Positions 1 to 9,207 of a DNA stretch of 64,000 bases are shown here, piece by piece. A program made the translations under genes and the position numbers. Origin of the DNA: Aquimarina sp. TRL1 (lineage in GTDB: Bacteria > Bacteroidota > Bacteroidia > Flavobacteriales > Flavobacteriaceae); the NCBI RefSeq assembly GCF_013365535.1, contig NZ_CP053590.1, positions 3,958,501-4,022,500 of the forward strand, in the 5' to 3' direction. How positions within the stretch are numbered: position 1 is the stretch's first letter; the number at the start of each line of letters is the position of its first letter. The notes beneath the pieces were generated by a model. It saw only the letters and a program-made list of their open reading frames with translations. It was not told the DNA's origin and did not search any database.

Positions 1-323
1 AATTTTTTAATAGAATTATAATCTTTATAGAGGTTTATATAATCCATTAGAGACCATTCTTCAGGAGATTTAGCCTGTTCTGAGAGAAAAGTATTCGATA
101 CTTTGTCTAATGTTTTTTTGAATTTTTGATATTCCTGATTTTTATGATTTTCGGCACCAGCGGATCGAATACATATTTTTCCAAACTTATAGAGGAGTAC
201 TTTATCGGAGTCTAATTGCGATTCCAAGGCTAATTTATCTTGTTCTAAGAGGGCTTTATCCGATTTTTCATTAAAACAACTACAAAAAAGAAAGGAAATG
301 ATAAGTAAAAATTGAATTCTCAT
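1..323 (-). CDS. Partial lipoprotein of unknown function (C-terminus off window)
   Basis: The reverse strand from the ATG at 323 opens with MRIQFLLIISFLFCSC, a short signal peptide ending in a lipobox-like cysteine, so the product is probably a lipoprotein. The next residues are hydrophilic and helix-prone (EQDKLALESQLDSDKVLL). About 107 residues are visible before the reading frame leaves the window at base 1. I recognise no family. The gene is oriented like its neighbours GNAT and methyltransferase but is separated from them by about 250 bp, so it is probably its own unit. Confidence 0.7.
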   Translation of the reverse strand, partial: MRIQFLLIISFLFCSCFNEKSDKALLEQDKLALESQLDSDKVLLYKFGKICIRSAGAENHKNQEYQKFKKTLDKVSNTFLSEQAKSPEEWSLMDYINLYKDYNSIKK

Positions 324-532
324 AGGGTCTAAGTTACAAGTGCATCAGATAGATCTTCTACATTTTAATAAAAAACAGATTGGCTATCTATAGATCATTC
401 ACAAGAGACCTGAATATATGAACGTTCTATAAAAAGACAATACAGGATTGTAGCTGACAAATATCAACTAAAAAACGAATTTATGTCATTCTTAAAACTA
501 AAAGTCCTGTTAAATATAGAGACAAAATATAT

Positions 533-569
533 GACAAACAGCTTCAGGAATTTCGAGAAACTGTTTGTC
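533..569 (-). terminator. Hairpin after the GNAT gene
   Basis: Nine-base perfect arms (GACAAACAG / CTGTTTGTC) with a 19-nt loop lie 6 bp beyond the stop of the GNAT gene. On the minus strand the T-rich tract after the stem is weak (ATATTTT), so this is a likely but not classical intrinsic terminator. Confidence 0.45.
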
Positions 570-574
570 TTACG

Positions 575-1018
575 TTATTCTTGAACAAGAAGTAGTACTT
601 TTTGATCATATGTCTTATTACACCATTGATGCTTATCTAGAATACTCTGGGGAACATCGCGTTGTGTTTTATGATCGTATAGTATAAAATTACATTGTTT
701 ATAAAAGGGAAATAGATGTTTAAAAGGAAGGCACCATATTTTTTGTCCTTTGCTTTTTTCCTGGAGAAGCCGCAAGACAATTTTTTTTGCAATTCCTAGT
801 CCTCTATATTTTTTAGCAACAAAAATTCCTCCTAGTTCTTTATGTATGTTATTAATGAATACCAGGCGTCCGACTCCACATTTTTGTTGATCAGTTTCTG
901 CGATAACAATAAATTCATTTGAAAAATCAGAATGTGTAAACCCAATGCTGGAATAGGTGTTATTTACCCATTGCATATCATCAAGTGTCGCATTTTTTAT
1001 TCTGATGGAAACATTCAT
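575..1018 (-). CDS. GNAT family N-acetyltransferase
   Basis: A 147-residue protein with the GNAT acetyl-CoA binding signature: a strand ending GGIFVAKKYRG followed by LGIAKKIVLRLL, the R/Q-x-x-G-x-G/A-type loop and helix that hold the cofactor pyrophosphate. The C-terminal FYKQCNFILYD is the usual last strand region of the fold. It probably acetylates an amine on a small molecule or protein in the cytoplasm; the substrate cannot be read from the sequence. It lies 23 bp downstream of the methyltransferase gene on the same strand, so the two are probably co-transcribed, with a hairpin directly after this gene. Confidence 0.8.
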   Translation of the reverse strand: MNVSIRIKNATLDDMQWVNNTYSSIGFTHSDFSNEFIVIAETDQQKCGVGRLVFINNIHKELGGIFVAKKYRGLGIAKKIVLRLLQEKSKGQKIWCLPFKHLFPFYKQCNFILYDHKTQRDVPQSILDKHQWCNKTYDQKVLLLVQE

Positions 1019-1041
1019 GTAGAATCAAACTAAAATACTGG

Positions 1042-1719
1042 TTATTTAATCAGAGAAACAACAGAAAAGAAGCGTTCAACAGCTGTTCCTGTTTTGCTGG
1101 TAATTGTTTCTGTAAACGTAGTTTTTTTTTCTATTTTAAAAGGAGATTTTCTAATTAGTTCTACTATTTTTTCATCATCATATAAGGTGAAACCGTATTT
1201 TGTAAAAGGTAATTTTTCCATAAAATCTTTATGAGCATAAGTGATATTTACTCGACCATTCCCTTTTAATACCCGATATAGTTCATTAAGGAAAGTAGTA
1301 GGGTTTCTCCAAAAGTAAATTGTGTTGACGGTCATTATTTTATCAAAATAATGATCCTGAAATGGAATCTGTTCTCCATTGTAAAGTGTGAAAGTAGCCC
1401 CATTCTCTTTTATAAAAAATTGATTAATGTGGATGGCTTCTTCCCTCATTAACTCAGAAATTTCAAGACCATTATATTTGATTGTCTGTTTGATATCAAA
1501 CAATCTGGATAGATGCTCACAATTTCCGTGACCAATTTCTAAAATGATGTCATAGTCTGCTATTTTTAAAGCATTAGCGGTCTGAAGGGTCATACTGATA
1601 TTCGTCTCATTCATAAGATTGGCGATATCAATCCCTTTTTTGCCATTAGGGCAGCTAAGTTGTTCGGCAAGTTCTTTAATTTCTGTTTCTGACAGTTCTT
1701 GTACTGTTTTCATGGGCAT
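1042..1719 (-). CDS. Class I SAM-dependent methyltransferase
   Basis: A 225-residue protein with a Rossmann-type methyltransferase core: motif I at about residues 56-67 (DIILEIGHGNCEHL), an acidic residue at the end of the next strand (NGLEIS), and DKIMTVNTIYFWRNP followed by ELYRVLKGNGRVNITYA, which matches the Methyltransf_11/UbiE-like motif II-III arrangement. It should transfer a methyl group from S-adenosylmethionine to an unknown acceptor. It is the first gene of a probable two-gene unit with the downstream GNAT acetyltransferase. Confidence 0.8.
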   Translation of the reverse strand: MPMKTVQELSETEIKELAEQLSCPNGKKGIDIANLMNETNISMTLQTANALKIADYDIILEIGHGNCEHLSRLFDIKQTIKYNGLEISELMREEAIHINQFFIKENGATFTLYNGEQIPFQDHYFDKIMTVNTIYFWRNPTTFLNELYRVLKGNGRVNITYAHKDFMEKLPFTKYGFTLYDDEKIVELIRKSPFKIEKKTTFTETITSKTGTAVERFFSVVSLIK

Positions 1720-2039
1720 GGATGATTAATACATTCTTAAAAACTACATTAGATATTGGGGGCATCTTAGGAGATTGTATTGAATATATGGTTTTCCGTA
1801 ACAAAAATAAAAGTATAAACCAGTAAATGGTTTATAGACAGTATAATTGTACTATTGTTAGCACAAATAAAAATCAATGTCTAACAAGTAAAAATAAAAA
1901 CAATAGAACAGGTAGAAAGAGTTCTAACAAAATTTTAACGAATACAAAATTGTATAGGCGTGTAAAGACTTGAATATAGAATTTTGAAATATCTATTGTT
2001 GTATCTTCGCCAAATATAAGGATAAACACATACGAGCAG
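1720..2039. other. Intergenic region with a possible promoter for the FAD oxidoreductase
   Basis: A 320-bp AT-rich divergent region. On the plus strand TATCTTCG at 2002-2009 is close to the Bacteroidota -7 box TAnnTTTG, with a TTG at 1984-1986 only 15 bp upstream, shorter than the usual 17-23 bp spacing. I see no RNA gene or repeat here. Confidence 0.35.
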
Positions 2040-3593
2040 GTGCAATACGAATTTACAATCCAGGTACTTCCGGAGGTAGCGGCAAAAGAAGAATTATTAA
2101 AGAAAGAAATTTCAGTAAAGAACAATCTCTCTCTGAAAGAAATACGGCATATAGAAATACTAAAAAGATCTATTGATGCCAGGCAAAGAATTGTAAAGAT
2201 TAATCTAAAAGTAAAGGTTTTTGTAAATGAAGATTTTGTAAAAACGCCCATTGAATTACCAGAATACCCGACTGTTGATACTGCCAGAGAAATTGTTATA
2301 ATAGGTGCCGGACCAGCAGGATTATTTGCAGCATTACGTTGTGTAGAGTTGGGATATAAACCTATTGTATTAGAGAGAGGGAAAGATGTACGAGCCAGAA
2401 GAAGAGATCTAAAAGCTATCAACAATGATCATATTGTTAATGAAGACTCTAATTACTGTTTCGGAGAAGGAGGAGCAGGTACCTATAGTGATGGAAAGCT
2501 ATATACCAGATCTAAAAAAAGGGGAGATGTACAACGAATCTTGAAATTACTGGTTGGATTTGGCGCTACGGAGCAAATTTTAGTAGAAGCGCATCCACAT
2601 ATAGGAACAAATAAGTTGCCGGCTATTATAGCCGAAATTAGGGAAAAGATAGTGGCTCATGGTGGAGAAGTTCGATTCGAAACCCGGGTTACAGATTTTG
2701 AACTGAAAAATGGGGAGATATCAGCGGTTATTACTCAGGGAGGAACGGTAATAGATACCAATAAGGTAATTCTAGCGACTGGGCATTCTGCCAGAGATAT
2801 TTTTGAGCTGCTATATCGAAAAAAAATTGCTATTGAGGCGAAACCTTTTGCACTTGGTGTTCGAGTAGAACACACCCAGGAACTAATAGATCAGATTCAA
2901 TATAAGTGTGATGTACGAAGTCGATATTTACCACCATCTCCTTATAGTGTAGTAAAACAAGTCAATGGAAGAGGGATGTACTCATTTTGTATGTGCCCAG
3001 GAGGGGTTATTGCTCCTTGTGCTACTAGTCCTGGAGAGGTAGTTACTAACGGCTGGTCTCCCTCAAAGCGTAATCATCCAACTTCTAACAGTGGGATTGT
3101 GGTAGAATTGAGATTAGAGGATTTTGCAGCGTATGAACGTTTTGGCCCACTGGCGGGAGTTTATTTTCAAAAAGAAATAGAGCAACGTTCCTGGGAGCTG
3201 GCAGGAAAAACCCAACGAGTTCCGGGACAGCGTTTAATGGATTTGGTAGCAGGAAAAGTTTCTACTCATTTGCCACAGACATCTTATAAACCAGGACTAA
3301 GCTCAGTAGATATGGGAGCTGTTTTTCCACCTTTTATTCATGATGTTTTGAAAAAAGGCTTTGTCGATTTTGATAAAAGCATGAAAGGGTATTTAACCAA
3401 TGAGGCTGTTGTGCATGCTCCTGAGTCCAGAACATCTTCTCCTGTCCGGATTCCCAGAGATAGACAAACCTTAGAACACATAGTCGTAAAAGGATTGTAT
3501 CCATGTGGAGAAGGAGCGGGATATGCCGGAGGGATTATTTCTGCTGCTATTGACGGCGAAAAGTGCATGGAAGCTTGCATTCGCTCGTTATAA
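2040..3593 (+). CDS. FAD-dependent oxidoreductase (COG2509-type dehydrogenase)
   Basis: A 517-residue flavoprotein. The first 75 residues form a small alpha-beta N-terminal domain; then REIVIIGAGPAGLFAALRCVELG (about 84-106) is a Rossmann GxGxxG dinucleotide-binding motif ending in the acidic LERG. The GEGGAGTYSDGKLYTR block and the C-terminal GLYPCGEGAGYAGGIISAAIDG, a second FAD-contact motif, are typical of the COG2509 FAD-dependent dehydrogenases common in Bacteroidota. The substrate is unknown. The start is GTG: no in-frame ATG lies between it and the promoter-like TATCTTCG at 2002. cutC follows after 32 bp on the same strand, so the two are probably co-transcribed. Confidence 0.85.
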   Translation: MQYEFTIQVLPEVAAKEELLKKEISVKNNLSLKEIRHIEILKRSIDARQRIVKINLKVKVFVNEDFVKTPIELPEYPTVDTAREIVIIGAGPAGLFAALRCVELGYKPIVLERGKDVRARRRDLKAINNDHIVNEDSNYCFGEGGAGTYSDGKLYTRSKKRGDVQRILKLLVGFGATEQILVEAHPHIGTNKLPAIIAEIREKIVAHGGEVRFETRVTDFELKNGEISAVITQGGTVIDTNKVILATGHSARDIFELLYRKKIAIEAKPFALGVRVEHTQELIDQIQYKCDVRSRYLPPSPYSVVKQVNGRGMYSFCMCPGGVIAPCATSPGEVVTNGWSPSKRNHPTSNSGIVVELRLEDFAAYERFGPLAGVYFQKEIEQRSWELAGKTQRVPGQRLMDLVAGKVSTHLPQTSYKPGLSSVDMGAVFPPFIHDVLKKGFVDFDKSMKGYLTNEAVVHAPESRTSSPVRIPRDRQTLEHIVVKGLYPCGEGAGYAGGIISAAIDGEKCMEACIRSL

Positions 3594-3625
3594 AATTATA
3601 GTATTGTCTAAGAAAAAATATAGTA

Positions 3626-4348
3626 ATGTTATTAGAAGTTTGTGCGAATTCTTTCGAATCAGCAGTATGTGCACAGGAAGCAGGAGCTCATAGAATAGAG
3701 TTATGTTCTGCACTGGGAATAGGAGGAATCACTCCGTCCTATGGCATGCTAAAGCAAGTAATGGAAACATTGAATATTCCGGTTCATGTATTGATTCGTC
3801 CCAGAGGAGGTCATTTTACTTATTCTGAAGAAGAGTTATCTGTAATGAAATCAGATATTAAGTTTTGTAAAGAAATTGGGTGTGCAGGTATTGTATCCGG
3901 GGTATTAGATCGTAATCAGTCGATTGATGTAGAAAAAACAGCAGAATTGATGACTGCGTCAGAAGGCATGTCTTTTACATTTCACAGGGCATTTGATTGG
4001 GTATTGTCTCCGGAAATAGAACTTCAAAAATTATTGTCTCTGAAGGTTGATAGAGTATTGACCTCTGGGCAAGAAAAAAGTGCCGTGGCAGGAATAGACT
4101 TACTGAATCGTTTAAAAAAGATTGCTTCGAATCAGTTGATTATCATGCCTGGAGGAGGGATTACAGCATCGAATGTATCCGTTTTTAAAGAGCAGGGTTT
4201 TGAAGAGGTACACTCCTCGGCAACGAAGATTATAGCTTCTGGTATTGGTAGAGGAATATCTATGAATACCACCGTTATGATTGATGATGGGAAAGAAATA
4301 ATATCTGATAAGCAAAAGATTAAAGGGCTATTAGAAAGGATAAAGTAA
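3626..4348 (+). CDS. cutC: CutC family protein
   Basis: A 240-residue TIM-barrel protein of the CutC family, recognisable from the N-terminus LLEVCANSFESAVCAQEAGA with RIELCSALGIGGITPSYG, the HVLIRPRGG strand, the FHRAFDW motif and the late IIMPGGGI loop. CutC was named for copper homeostasis in E. coli, but its biochemical role is unsettled. Length matches the family. It follows the FAD oxidoreductase after 32 bp and converges on the GAF histidine kinase gene, with only 11 bp between their ends and no clear terminator. Confidence 0.9.
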   Translation: MLLEVCANSFESAVCAQEAGAHRIELCSALGIGGITPSYGMLKQVMETLNIPVHVLIRPRGGHFTYSEEELSVMKSDIKFCKEIGCAGIVSGVLDRNQSIDVEKTAELMTASEGMSFTFHRAFDWVLSPEIELQKLLSLKVDRVLTSGQEKSAVAGIDLLNRLKKIASNQLIIMPGGGITASNVSVFKEQGFEEVHSSATKIIASGIGRGISMNTTVMIDDGKEIISDKQKIKGLLERIK

Positions 4349-4359
4349 ATTCGTGCTTT

Positions 4360-5598
4360 TTATTTTTTGATCAGGAACTCAAAAGTTGTTTGAACCCCCA
4401 TAGTAGAAGCGACATTGATAGAACCTCCTAAATTATTTACTAATTTTTTTACAGTAGATAAACCAATCCCATTTCCTTTATTTCCACTACGATCCACTGT
4501 ATTGGCAGTTGCAAATAAATCAAAGATGGTTTTTAATTTCTCCTCAGGAATTCCCATACCATTATCAGTGATTTTAAAACGGTAATAGCTTGTATCCTCT
4601 GAAGTGTCAATGTTGATATGTATTTTTTCTTTGTCATTATATTTTAAGCTGTTACCAATAAGATTGATCAAAATCTGTTTTAAAGCCAATCGATTACAGT
4701 TTAATGTTTGAGTGTTTTTAGGAAATTGAATAGTACAGTTACTAGAAATGTTTAATAAATTCAGAATCTCACGGAGTAAATCTTCAAAAAGAAATTGTTC
4801 CGGTTCTTTTTGGATCAGAGAATCACTTTCATAGTGATCCAGTACATCATTTATATATGTACTCATGGAGAAAGAAGAATGTCTGATATAGTCAAAATAC
4901 TTTAGTGTTTCTTTATCCAGATATTTAGTCAATTTGAGTTTTAAAACATCAGAGGTAGTTATAATATTGGCCAAAGGCATTTTGAGATCATGTGATATAA
5001 CCTGAGCAAATTCTTTCAGGGTTTCATTTCGATGCTTTAATTTGCCTTGCATTTTTTCCAAATCCTTATTTTTTTTATTAAGCTCAAAAAGAATAATCAC
5101 TTGATTAGCTAGCGCTTTTAAGGAACTGATTTGTGTATCAGATAAGGTTTTGGGGGCACTATCAATAACTGATAAAGTACCAAGGGCAAATCCATTATGA
5201 TCAATTAACGGAATTCCTGCATAGAAGATGAAGGGTTGATCACCTTCAGTAAATGGGTTTTTATGGAACCTTGGGTCTTTTCTGGTATCCGATATAATCA
5301 AGGGTTTTTCTGGAGTCAGAATTGCATGAGCACAGAAAGAATATTTTCTCGGGATTTCGCATACAGAAATTCCATATTTAGATTTATACCATTCCCGATT
5401 ACTATCTACTAAAGAAATCAAAGCTACTTCCACCTCACAGAGGTGAGCAGCCAATGTTGTAATTTCATTAAACTCTTTTTCAGATTCTGTGTCCAGAATA
5501 TGAAGAGATTTTAATGCTTTGATTCTAAAGCTTTCATTAGTAGGTGTTTCAGGTATGATCATGGGCTTCTTAAGAGTAATTGCATTACTTATATACAA
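4360..5598 (-). CDS. GAF-domain sensor histidine kinase
   Basis: A 412-residue soluble kinase. Residues about 25-165 form a GAF domain of the type that starts RIKALKSLHILDT and contains WYKSKYGI and FYAGIPLI. A short helix leads to the HisKA box around His203 (ISHDLKMPL). The HATPase domain occupies about 280-410, with N-box LINLIGNSLKYND, G1 DNGMGIPEEKL and G2 GNGIGLSTVKKL. There is no signal peptide, membrane segment or receiver domain, so it probably senses a cytoplasmic signal. No response regulator gene is adjacent; its partner is elsewhere or unknown. Confidence 0.9.
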   Translation of the reverse strand: MYISNAITLKKPMIIPETPTNESFRIKALKSLHILDTESEKEFNEITTLAAHLCEVEVALISLVDSNREWYKSKYGISVCEIPRKYSFCAHAILTPEKPLIISDTRKDPRFHKNPFTEGDQPFIFYAGIPLIDHNGFALGTLSVIDSAPKTLSDTQISSLKALANQVIILFELNKKNKDLEKMQGKLKHRNETLKEFAQVISHDLKMPLANIITTSDVLKLKLTKYLDKETLKYFDYIRHSSFSMSTYINDVLDHYESDSLIQKEPEQFLFEDLLREILNLLNISSNCTIQFPKNTQTLNCNRLALKQILINLIGNSLKYNDKEKIHINIDTSEDTSYYRFKITDNGMGIPEEKLKTIFDLFATANTVDRSGNKGNGIGLSTVKKLVNNLGGSINVASTMGVQTTFEFLIKK

Positions 5599-5721
5599 TT
5601 CAAACTAAAATTAGTTAAAAATTAGTTAATTACCTAGTGCTTATTTATTCAATTACTGTAAAAACATGATAAAAGGATAAAATGACAATATATATTCCTT
5701 TTTTTTAGGGGATTTTCCGTA

Positions 5722-5762
5722 AAAAATAGGGCACATCTCTCTTTTAGATGTGCCTTGTTTTT
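5722..5762 (-). terminator. Intrinsic terminator of the PhoX-like/peroxidase operon
   Basis: Nine-bp arms (GGCACATCT at 5730-5738, AGATGTGCC at 5746-5754) with a 7-nt loop directly after the peroxidase stop codon. A T-rich run follows on the minus strand and another on the plus strand, so it could also work in both directions. Confidence 0.8.
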
Positions 5763-7540
5763 TAGTGATCCTCCAATGCATTCATAAATGCAATGAGATC
5801 ATTAATTTCCTGTTGATTGAGGTGTAAAGGATCAGAAGGGAGGGTTTGGTACTCCTGATGGATTCCAATACCACTTCCCCCGCCACGATTATAAAAATCA
5901 ATTACTTCTTCCAGAGTTGTATATACTCCATTATGCATGTAGGGAGCCGTTTTACTGACATTTCTTACTGTAGAGGTTTTGAAAAAGTGTTTTCGTTCGG
6001 GAGTTTTATATACATAATATCTGCCCAGATCGTCACTGATCATAGCATTTATAGTATCATTTGTAGAGGGAACACCTAATAGTTCTATTTCGGATTCTTT
6101 ATAATTAGGAGGGACGGTACCATTAAATAAAGGTGGGAAATGACAAGTAGCACATTTAGCTTTTCCGTTAAACAGGTTAAAACCATTAATCTCACTTGCG
6201 GTTAGTGTATTTTCCAAACCATTGATGTTATTATCGAATTTAGAATTAAAAGGAGTCAGGCTTCTTATATAGTTTGCAATGGCATTTCTGATCTGCTTTT
6301 CTGAGATATCTTGTCCTGAATATGCATCAGCAAATTGCTTTCTATAAGAACTATCAGTTTTAATTACAGTTTCTAATGCCAGAAGGTTTGTATGAAATTC
6401 ATTTTTATTGTTTACTACCGAAACAATTTGTCCTTCTAAGCTTCCGGCTCTTTTGTCATAAAAAAAAGCTTTTTGTAGGGAAGCATATAGCAGGGTAGGA
6501 CTATTTCTGGTTAATCCTTTTGGTGTTTTCAGACCATCTGTAAACCCCTTTTCTTTTAGATGACAAGTAGCACAACTGATTTTCTGATTGGCACTTAGAT
6601 TAGTATCATTAAACAATTTTTTTCCTAAAGCTATTTTTTCTTTAGTGATTGCTCCTGAATTTCTGTCAGAGAAATAATTCGTATTGAATGTCGAATTAGA
6701 AAAAAGAGAAGTCGCTTCATTTTTAATAGCAAGTTCAAAAGGAAAAGTAACATGCCAATCTGTAACAGTGTTCTTCCAAAGTTCCATTTGCGGGTGTGTA
6801 TGATTTTTGATAAAATGATACCTGTCAAAATCGTTAAAGTCACCCTGTAAGCTAAGAATAGTTTGATCAATTTCTCGATTCCATGCTTGGTATAATTGAA
6901 TCTCCTGGAATTCAGTTTTATAAAATGATAAGTATTCCTTAAGACTAGTATAGACGGATTGAGCGTCGAAGAGCGAATTTTCTAACACAGGAGAGTCAAA
7001 ACCGGTGATTCCTGTAAGTGCTACCCGGTGAATTCCTTTTCGAAACATCCATAAAAAATGATATGGTTTTATATGTTTGAAAGAAATATTCTTTTTTACC
7101 AGTTTTAGTCTGTTTTTAGCAAGAGTTGTATGCCGGGTAATAGCATCAGGAATCAGTGTGTCAGCGAATAATGTTTCTTCGATCACTTGATAACCACCCG
7201 GAGATTTAATTTTGATGTCTGTATAGTCTTCTTCTTCAATTTTTAAAATATTTGGCTGATTGAGAAAATTATAATTTTCTTCATCCAGTGATGCTAGAAG
7301 AGGTTCCATGTATTTAAAATACTTTCTGGATGTTAGAAAGTGTTTTTTCGCATTTGTACTATCAATAATAATACTATCCAGGTATTGAATAGCCAGGGTA
7401 ATATCTCTTGTAAATTTGTTTTTGGATAAAACCTCAGGAGGGATGGCTTCTGTTTTCTCAGGAGATTGCTTACAGGCAGTAAGGAACATGAGAAAGAGGC
7501 TTATACATAGATAAGCCCCTTTAAATATTCTGTAATTCAA
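5762..7540 (-). CDS. Di-heme cytochrome c peroxidase with long N-terminal domain
   Basis: A 592-residue lipoprotein (signal peptide ending FLTACKQS). The C-terminal half is a MauG/cytochrome c peroxidase domain with two heme c sites, C323ATCH327 and C463ATCH467, followed by KHFFKTSTVRNV and APYMHNGVYTTLEEVIDFYN, the typical distal end of the family. Known members reduce hydrogen peroxide with electrons from small cytochromes or oxidise protein substrates in the periplasm. The first 280 or so residues are an all-helical-looking extension absent from classical enzymes of about 330 residues. It lies 17 bp downstream of the PhoX-like gene and is followed by a terminator, so the two form an operon. 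Confidence 0.88.
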   Translation of the reverse strand: MNYRIFKGAYLCISLFLMFLTACKQSPEKTEAIPPEVLSKNKFTRDITLAIQYLDSIIIDSTNAKKHFLTSRKYFKYMEPLLASLDEENYNFLNQPNILKIEEEDYTDIKIKSPGGYQVIEETLFADTLIPDAITRHTTLAKNRLKLVKKNISFKHIKPYHFLWMFRKGIHRVALTGITGFDSPVLENSLFDAQSVYTSLKEYLSFYKTEFQEIQLYQAWNREIDQTILSLQGDFNDFDRYHFIKNHTHPQMELWKNTVTDWHVTFPFELAIKNEATSLFSNSTFNTNYFSDRNSGAITKEKIALGKKLFNDTNLSANQKISCATCHLKEKGFTDGLKTPKGLTRNSPTLLYASLQKAFFYDKRAGSLEGQIVSVVNNKNEFHTNLLALETVIKTDSSYRKQFADAYSGQDISEKQIRNAIANYIRSLTPFNSKFDNNINGLENTLTASEINGFNLFNGKAKCATCHFPPLFNGTVPPNYKESEIELLGVPSTNDTINAMISDDLGRYYVYKTPERKHFFKTSTVRNVSKTAPYMHNGVYTTLEEVIDFYNRGGGSGIGIHQEYQTLPSDPLHLNQQEINDLIAFMNALEDH

Positions 7541-7557
7541 ATTGTAAAATTATAATG

Positions 7558-9021
7558 TTAACGATCTAAACCTTTGATTATATATAGGGTACTACCTTCT
7601 TTTCTACTCTCAGCGATATTCGGATTGGCTGTAGGATCTGTAAATGGAGTTCCATCTGCTTTTTCCCATCCGTGATTCTGGGTAATAAGCAAGAATGTTT
7701 CTTTTACATCGATAATATCAGAAATATCAATCATTCCTGTTATTTCCCATGCTTTTTCAGTATTTCCATATCCAGCAGCAGCAGCAGCTACTTGATCACA
7801 TTCGAATACAGGTTTTAATTGACCAGTGTTGATCCCGTATTGATATAATCTGGCATAATGATTTGCAGCAGGTTTGAAATCCTGAATTCCATTAGGATCT
7901 TCCTGTATATAAAGGTAATTTTCTGTAACAAGAATATTATCAGGACTGTGAAACTCTCCAGCTTTTCCATCTGTTTTATCCCCGTCGAGAATGCAGGTTA
8001 TTTTCCCTGCTTTGGTAGGGTCATTTTCGTTAAGAACTACTTTGTATACGCGACCAGATCTACTTCCTTTTCCTACCAATCCAGGTTTATCTCTTCCAGT
8101 TACACAAAAATAAACTTCTCTGTTATTAGCTGCAGATCCTCTTCTCCAGTCGATATCTTCTAATCTAGAGAATCCCATAACTCCTTTTTCTTTGGCTTCT
8201 GCATCTAGAAGACTTACTTCTTTTTCTTTTAGTTCTACAAACTCGATATCGTAAGAGGTTCCTTCTTTCATATCCATTTCATAGGTGATTCCAGGAGCGA
8301 TTACTTTTAGACCGTATAGTTTTCCATTTTCCAGTTCTCCTTTATCTCCTACGTACATACCTAATTGTCCGGAAGGGACTTCATTATCAGAGTGATCATC
8401 TCCTATGAATACAACTGTTTTTCCCGGATATGCATCTTGCCCGATTGCTACGGCATTTTCAGTGGACCACTGTCCCATAGCAGTTAACATTTTTGGGGAG
8501 CTGGCAGCAGTAGCAGCTTTAAATGGATTGGTAGCAAATACCCCTTTGGAAGAACCTCCCCATTCACCTCCTGATAAATATAGCGGACCAAAACCGTGTT
8601 CCTCCAAAGAGATCATAGATCCGGAACATTGAGCTGTCTCAGCAGTAGCAATTGCATTAAGGATATGTTCTCCTTTGATTGGTTTAAAGGTTTTATCCAG
8701 TGTGATTCTGGCAATGGCATAATCAGCTTCTATATTATTTATTAAAGTATATGTCTCATCTTCATTATATAATAAGCCCGCACCATCGGCCATAGATCCA
8801 TAGGTGAAATTAGGAATATAGGTATCTTCTGATGATAAAAGAGTATATACTTCGACATCTTCAAATCCTGACATTTTTTTTAAAAACGAAGGAGATTTTG
8901 AGTGACTTTTTAATTCTATAGCTTCTCCTCTGGAAGAGTTATTTGCCTGATCATCATCTTTGTTACATGATGCGCATAGTGATAGAAAAGCTAGTGTAGT
9001 TACTTGTAAGTAATTTTTCAT
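7558..9021 (-). CDS. PhoX-like (DUF839) beta-propeller lipoprotein
   Basis: A 487-residue lipoprotein (signal peptide ending SLCASCNKDDD). The body resembles the PhoX/DUF839 family: MGFSRLEDIDWR, REVYFCVTGRD, FHSPDNILVTENYLYIQED and AWEITGMIDISDI match the propeller blades that carry the metal and phosphate ligands in PhoX alkaline phosphatases. Phosphatase activity is an inference; many DUF839 members are uncharacterised. No Tat twin-arginine signal is present, unlike classical PhoX, so export is by the Sec/lipoprotein route. It is the promoter-proximal gene of a two-gene unit with the di-heme peroxidase. Confidence 0.7.
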   Translation of the reverse strand: MKNYLQVTTLAFLSLCASCNKDDDQANNSSRGEAIELKSHSKSPSFLKKMSGFEDVEVYTLLSSEDTYIPNFTYGSMADGAGLLYNEDETYTLINNIEADYAIARITLDKTFKPIKGEHILNAIATAETAQCSGSMISLEEHGFGPLYLSGGEWGGSSKGVFATNPFKAATAASSPKMLTAMGQWSTENAVAIGQDAYPGKTVVFIGDDHSDNEVPSGQLGMYVGDKGELENGKLYGLKVIAPGITYEMDMKEGTSYDIEFVELKEKEVSLLDAEAKEKGVMGFSRLEDIDWRRGSAANNREVYFCVTGRDKPGLVGKGSRSGRVYKVVLNENDPTKAGKITCILDGDKTDGKAGEFHSPDNILVTENYLYIQEDPNGIQDFKPAANHYARLYQYGINTGQLKPVFECDQVAAAAAGYGNTEKAWEITGMIDISDIIDVKETFLLITQNHGWEKADGTPFTDPTANPNIAESRKEGSTLYIIKGLDR

Positions 9022-9207
9022 GATTATGCATTGTGTTTTATAATCACAAAATAACTTAAGAGTACTTACTTAGTTCTTATGTAGATATTTTATAAGTATT
9101 AAGGTATGGTGAAGTTACTGTTTCTTATGTAAAATTAGTGTTGTTTTTTAGAATGAATCTAATTTATTAAGAACTGTTTTTGGTTTATATTATTACTATA
9201 TAGTAGG

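Noticed and set aside
1874..2425. 183-codon minus-strand frame rich in Ser, Phe and Ile
   Set aside because: Mostly antisense to the 5' part of the FAD oxidoreductase; composition is typical of antisense frames in AT-rich genes.
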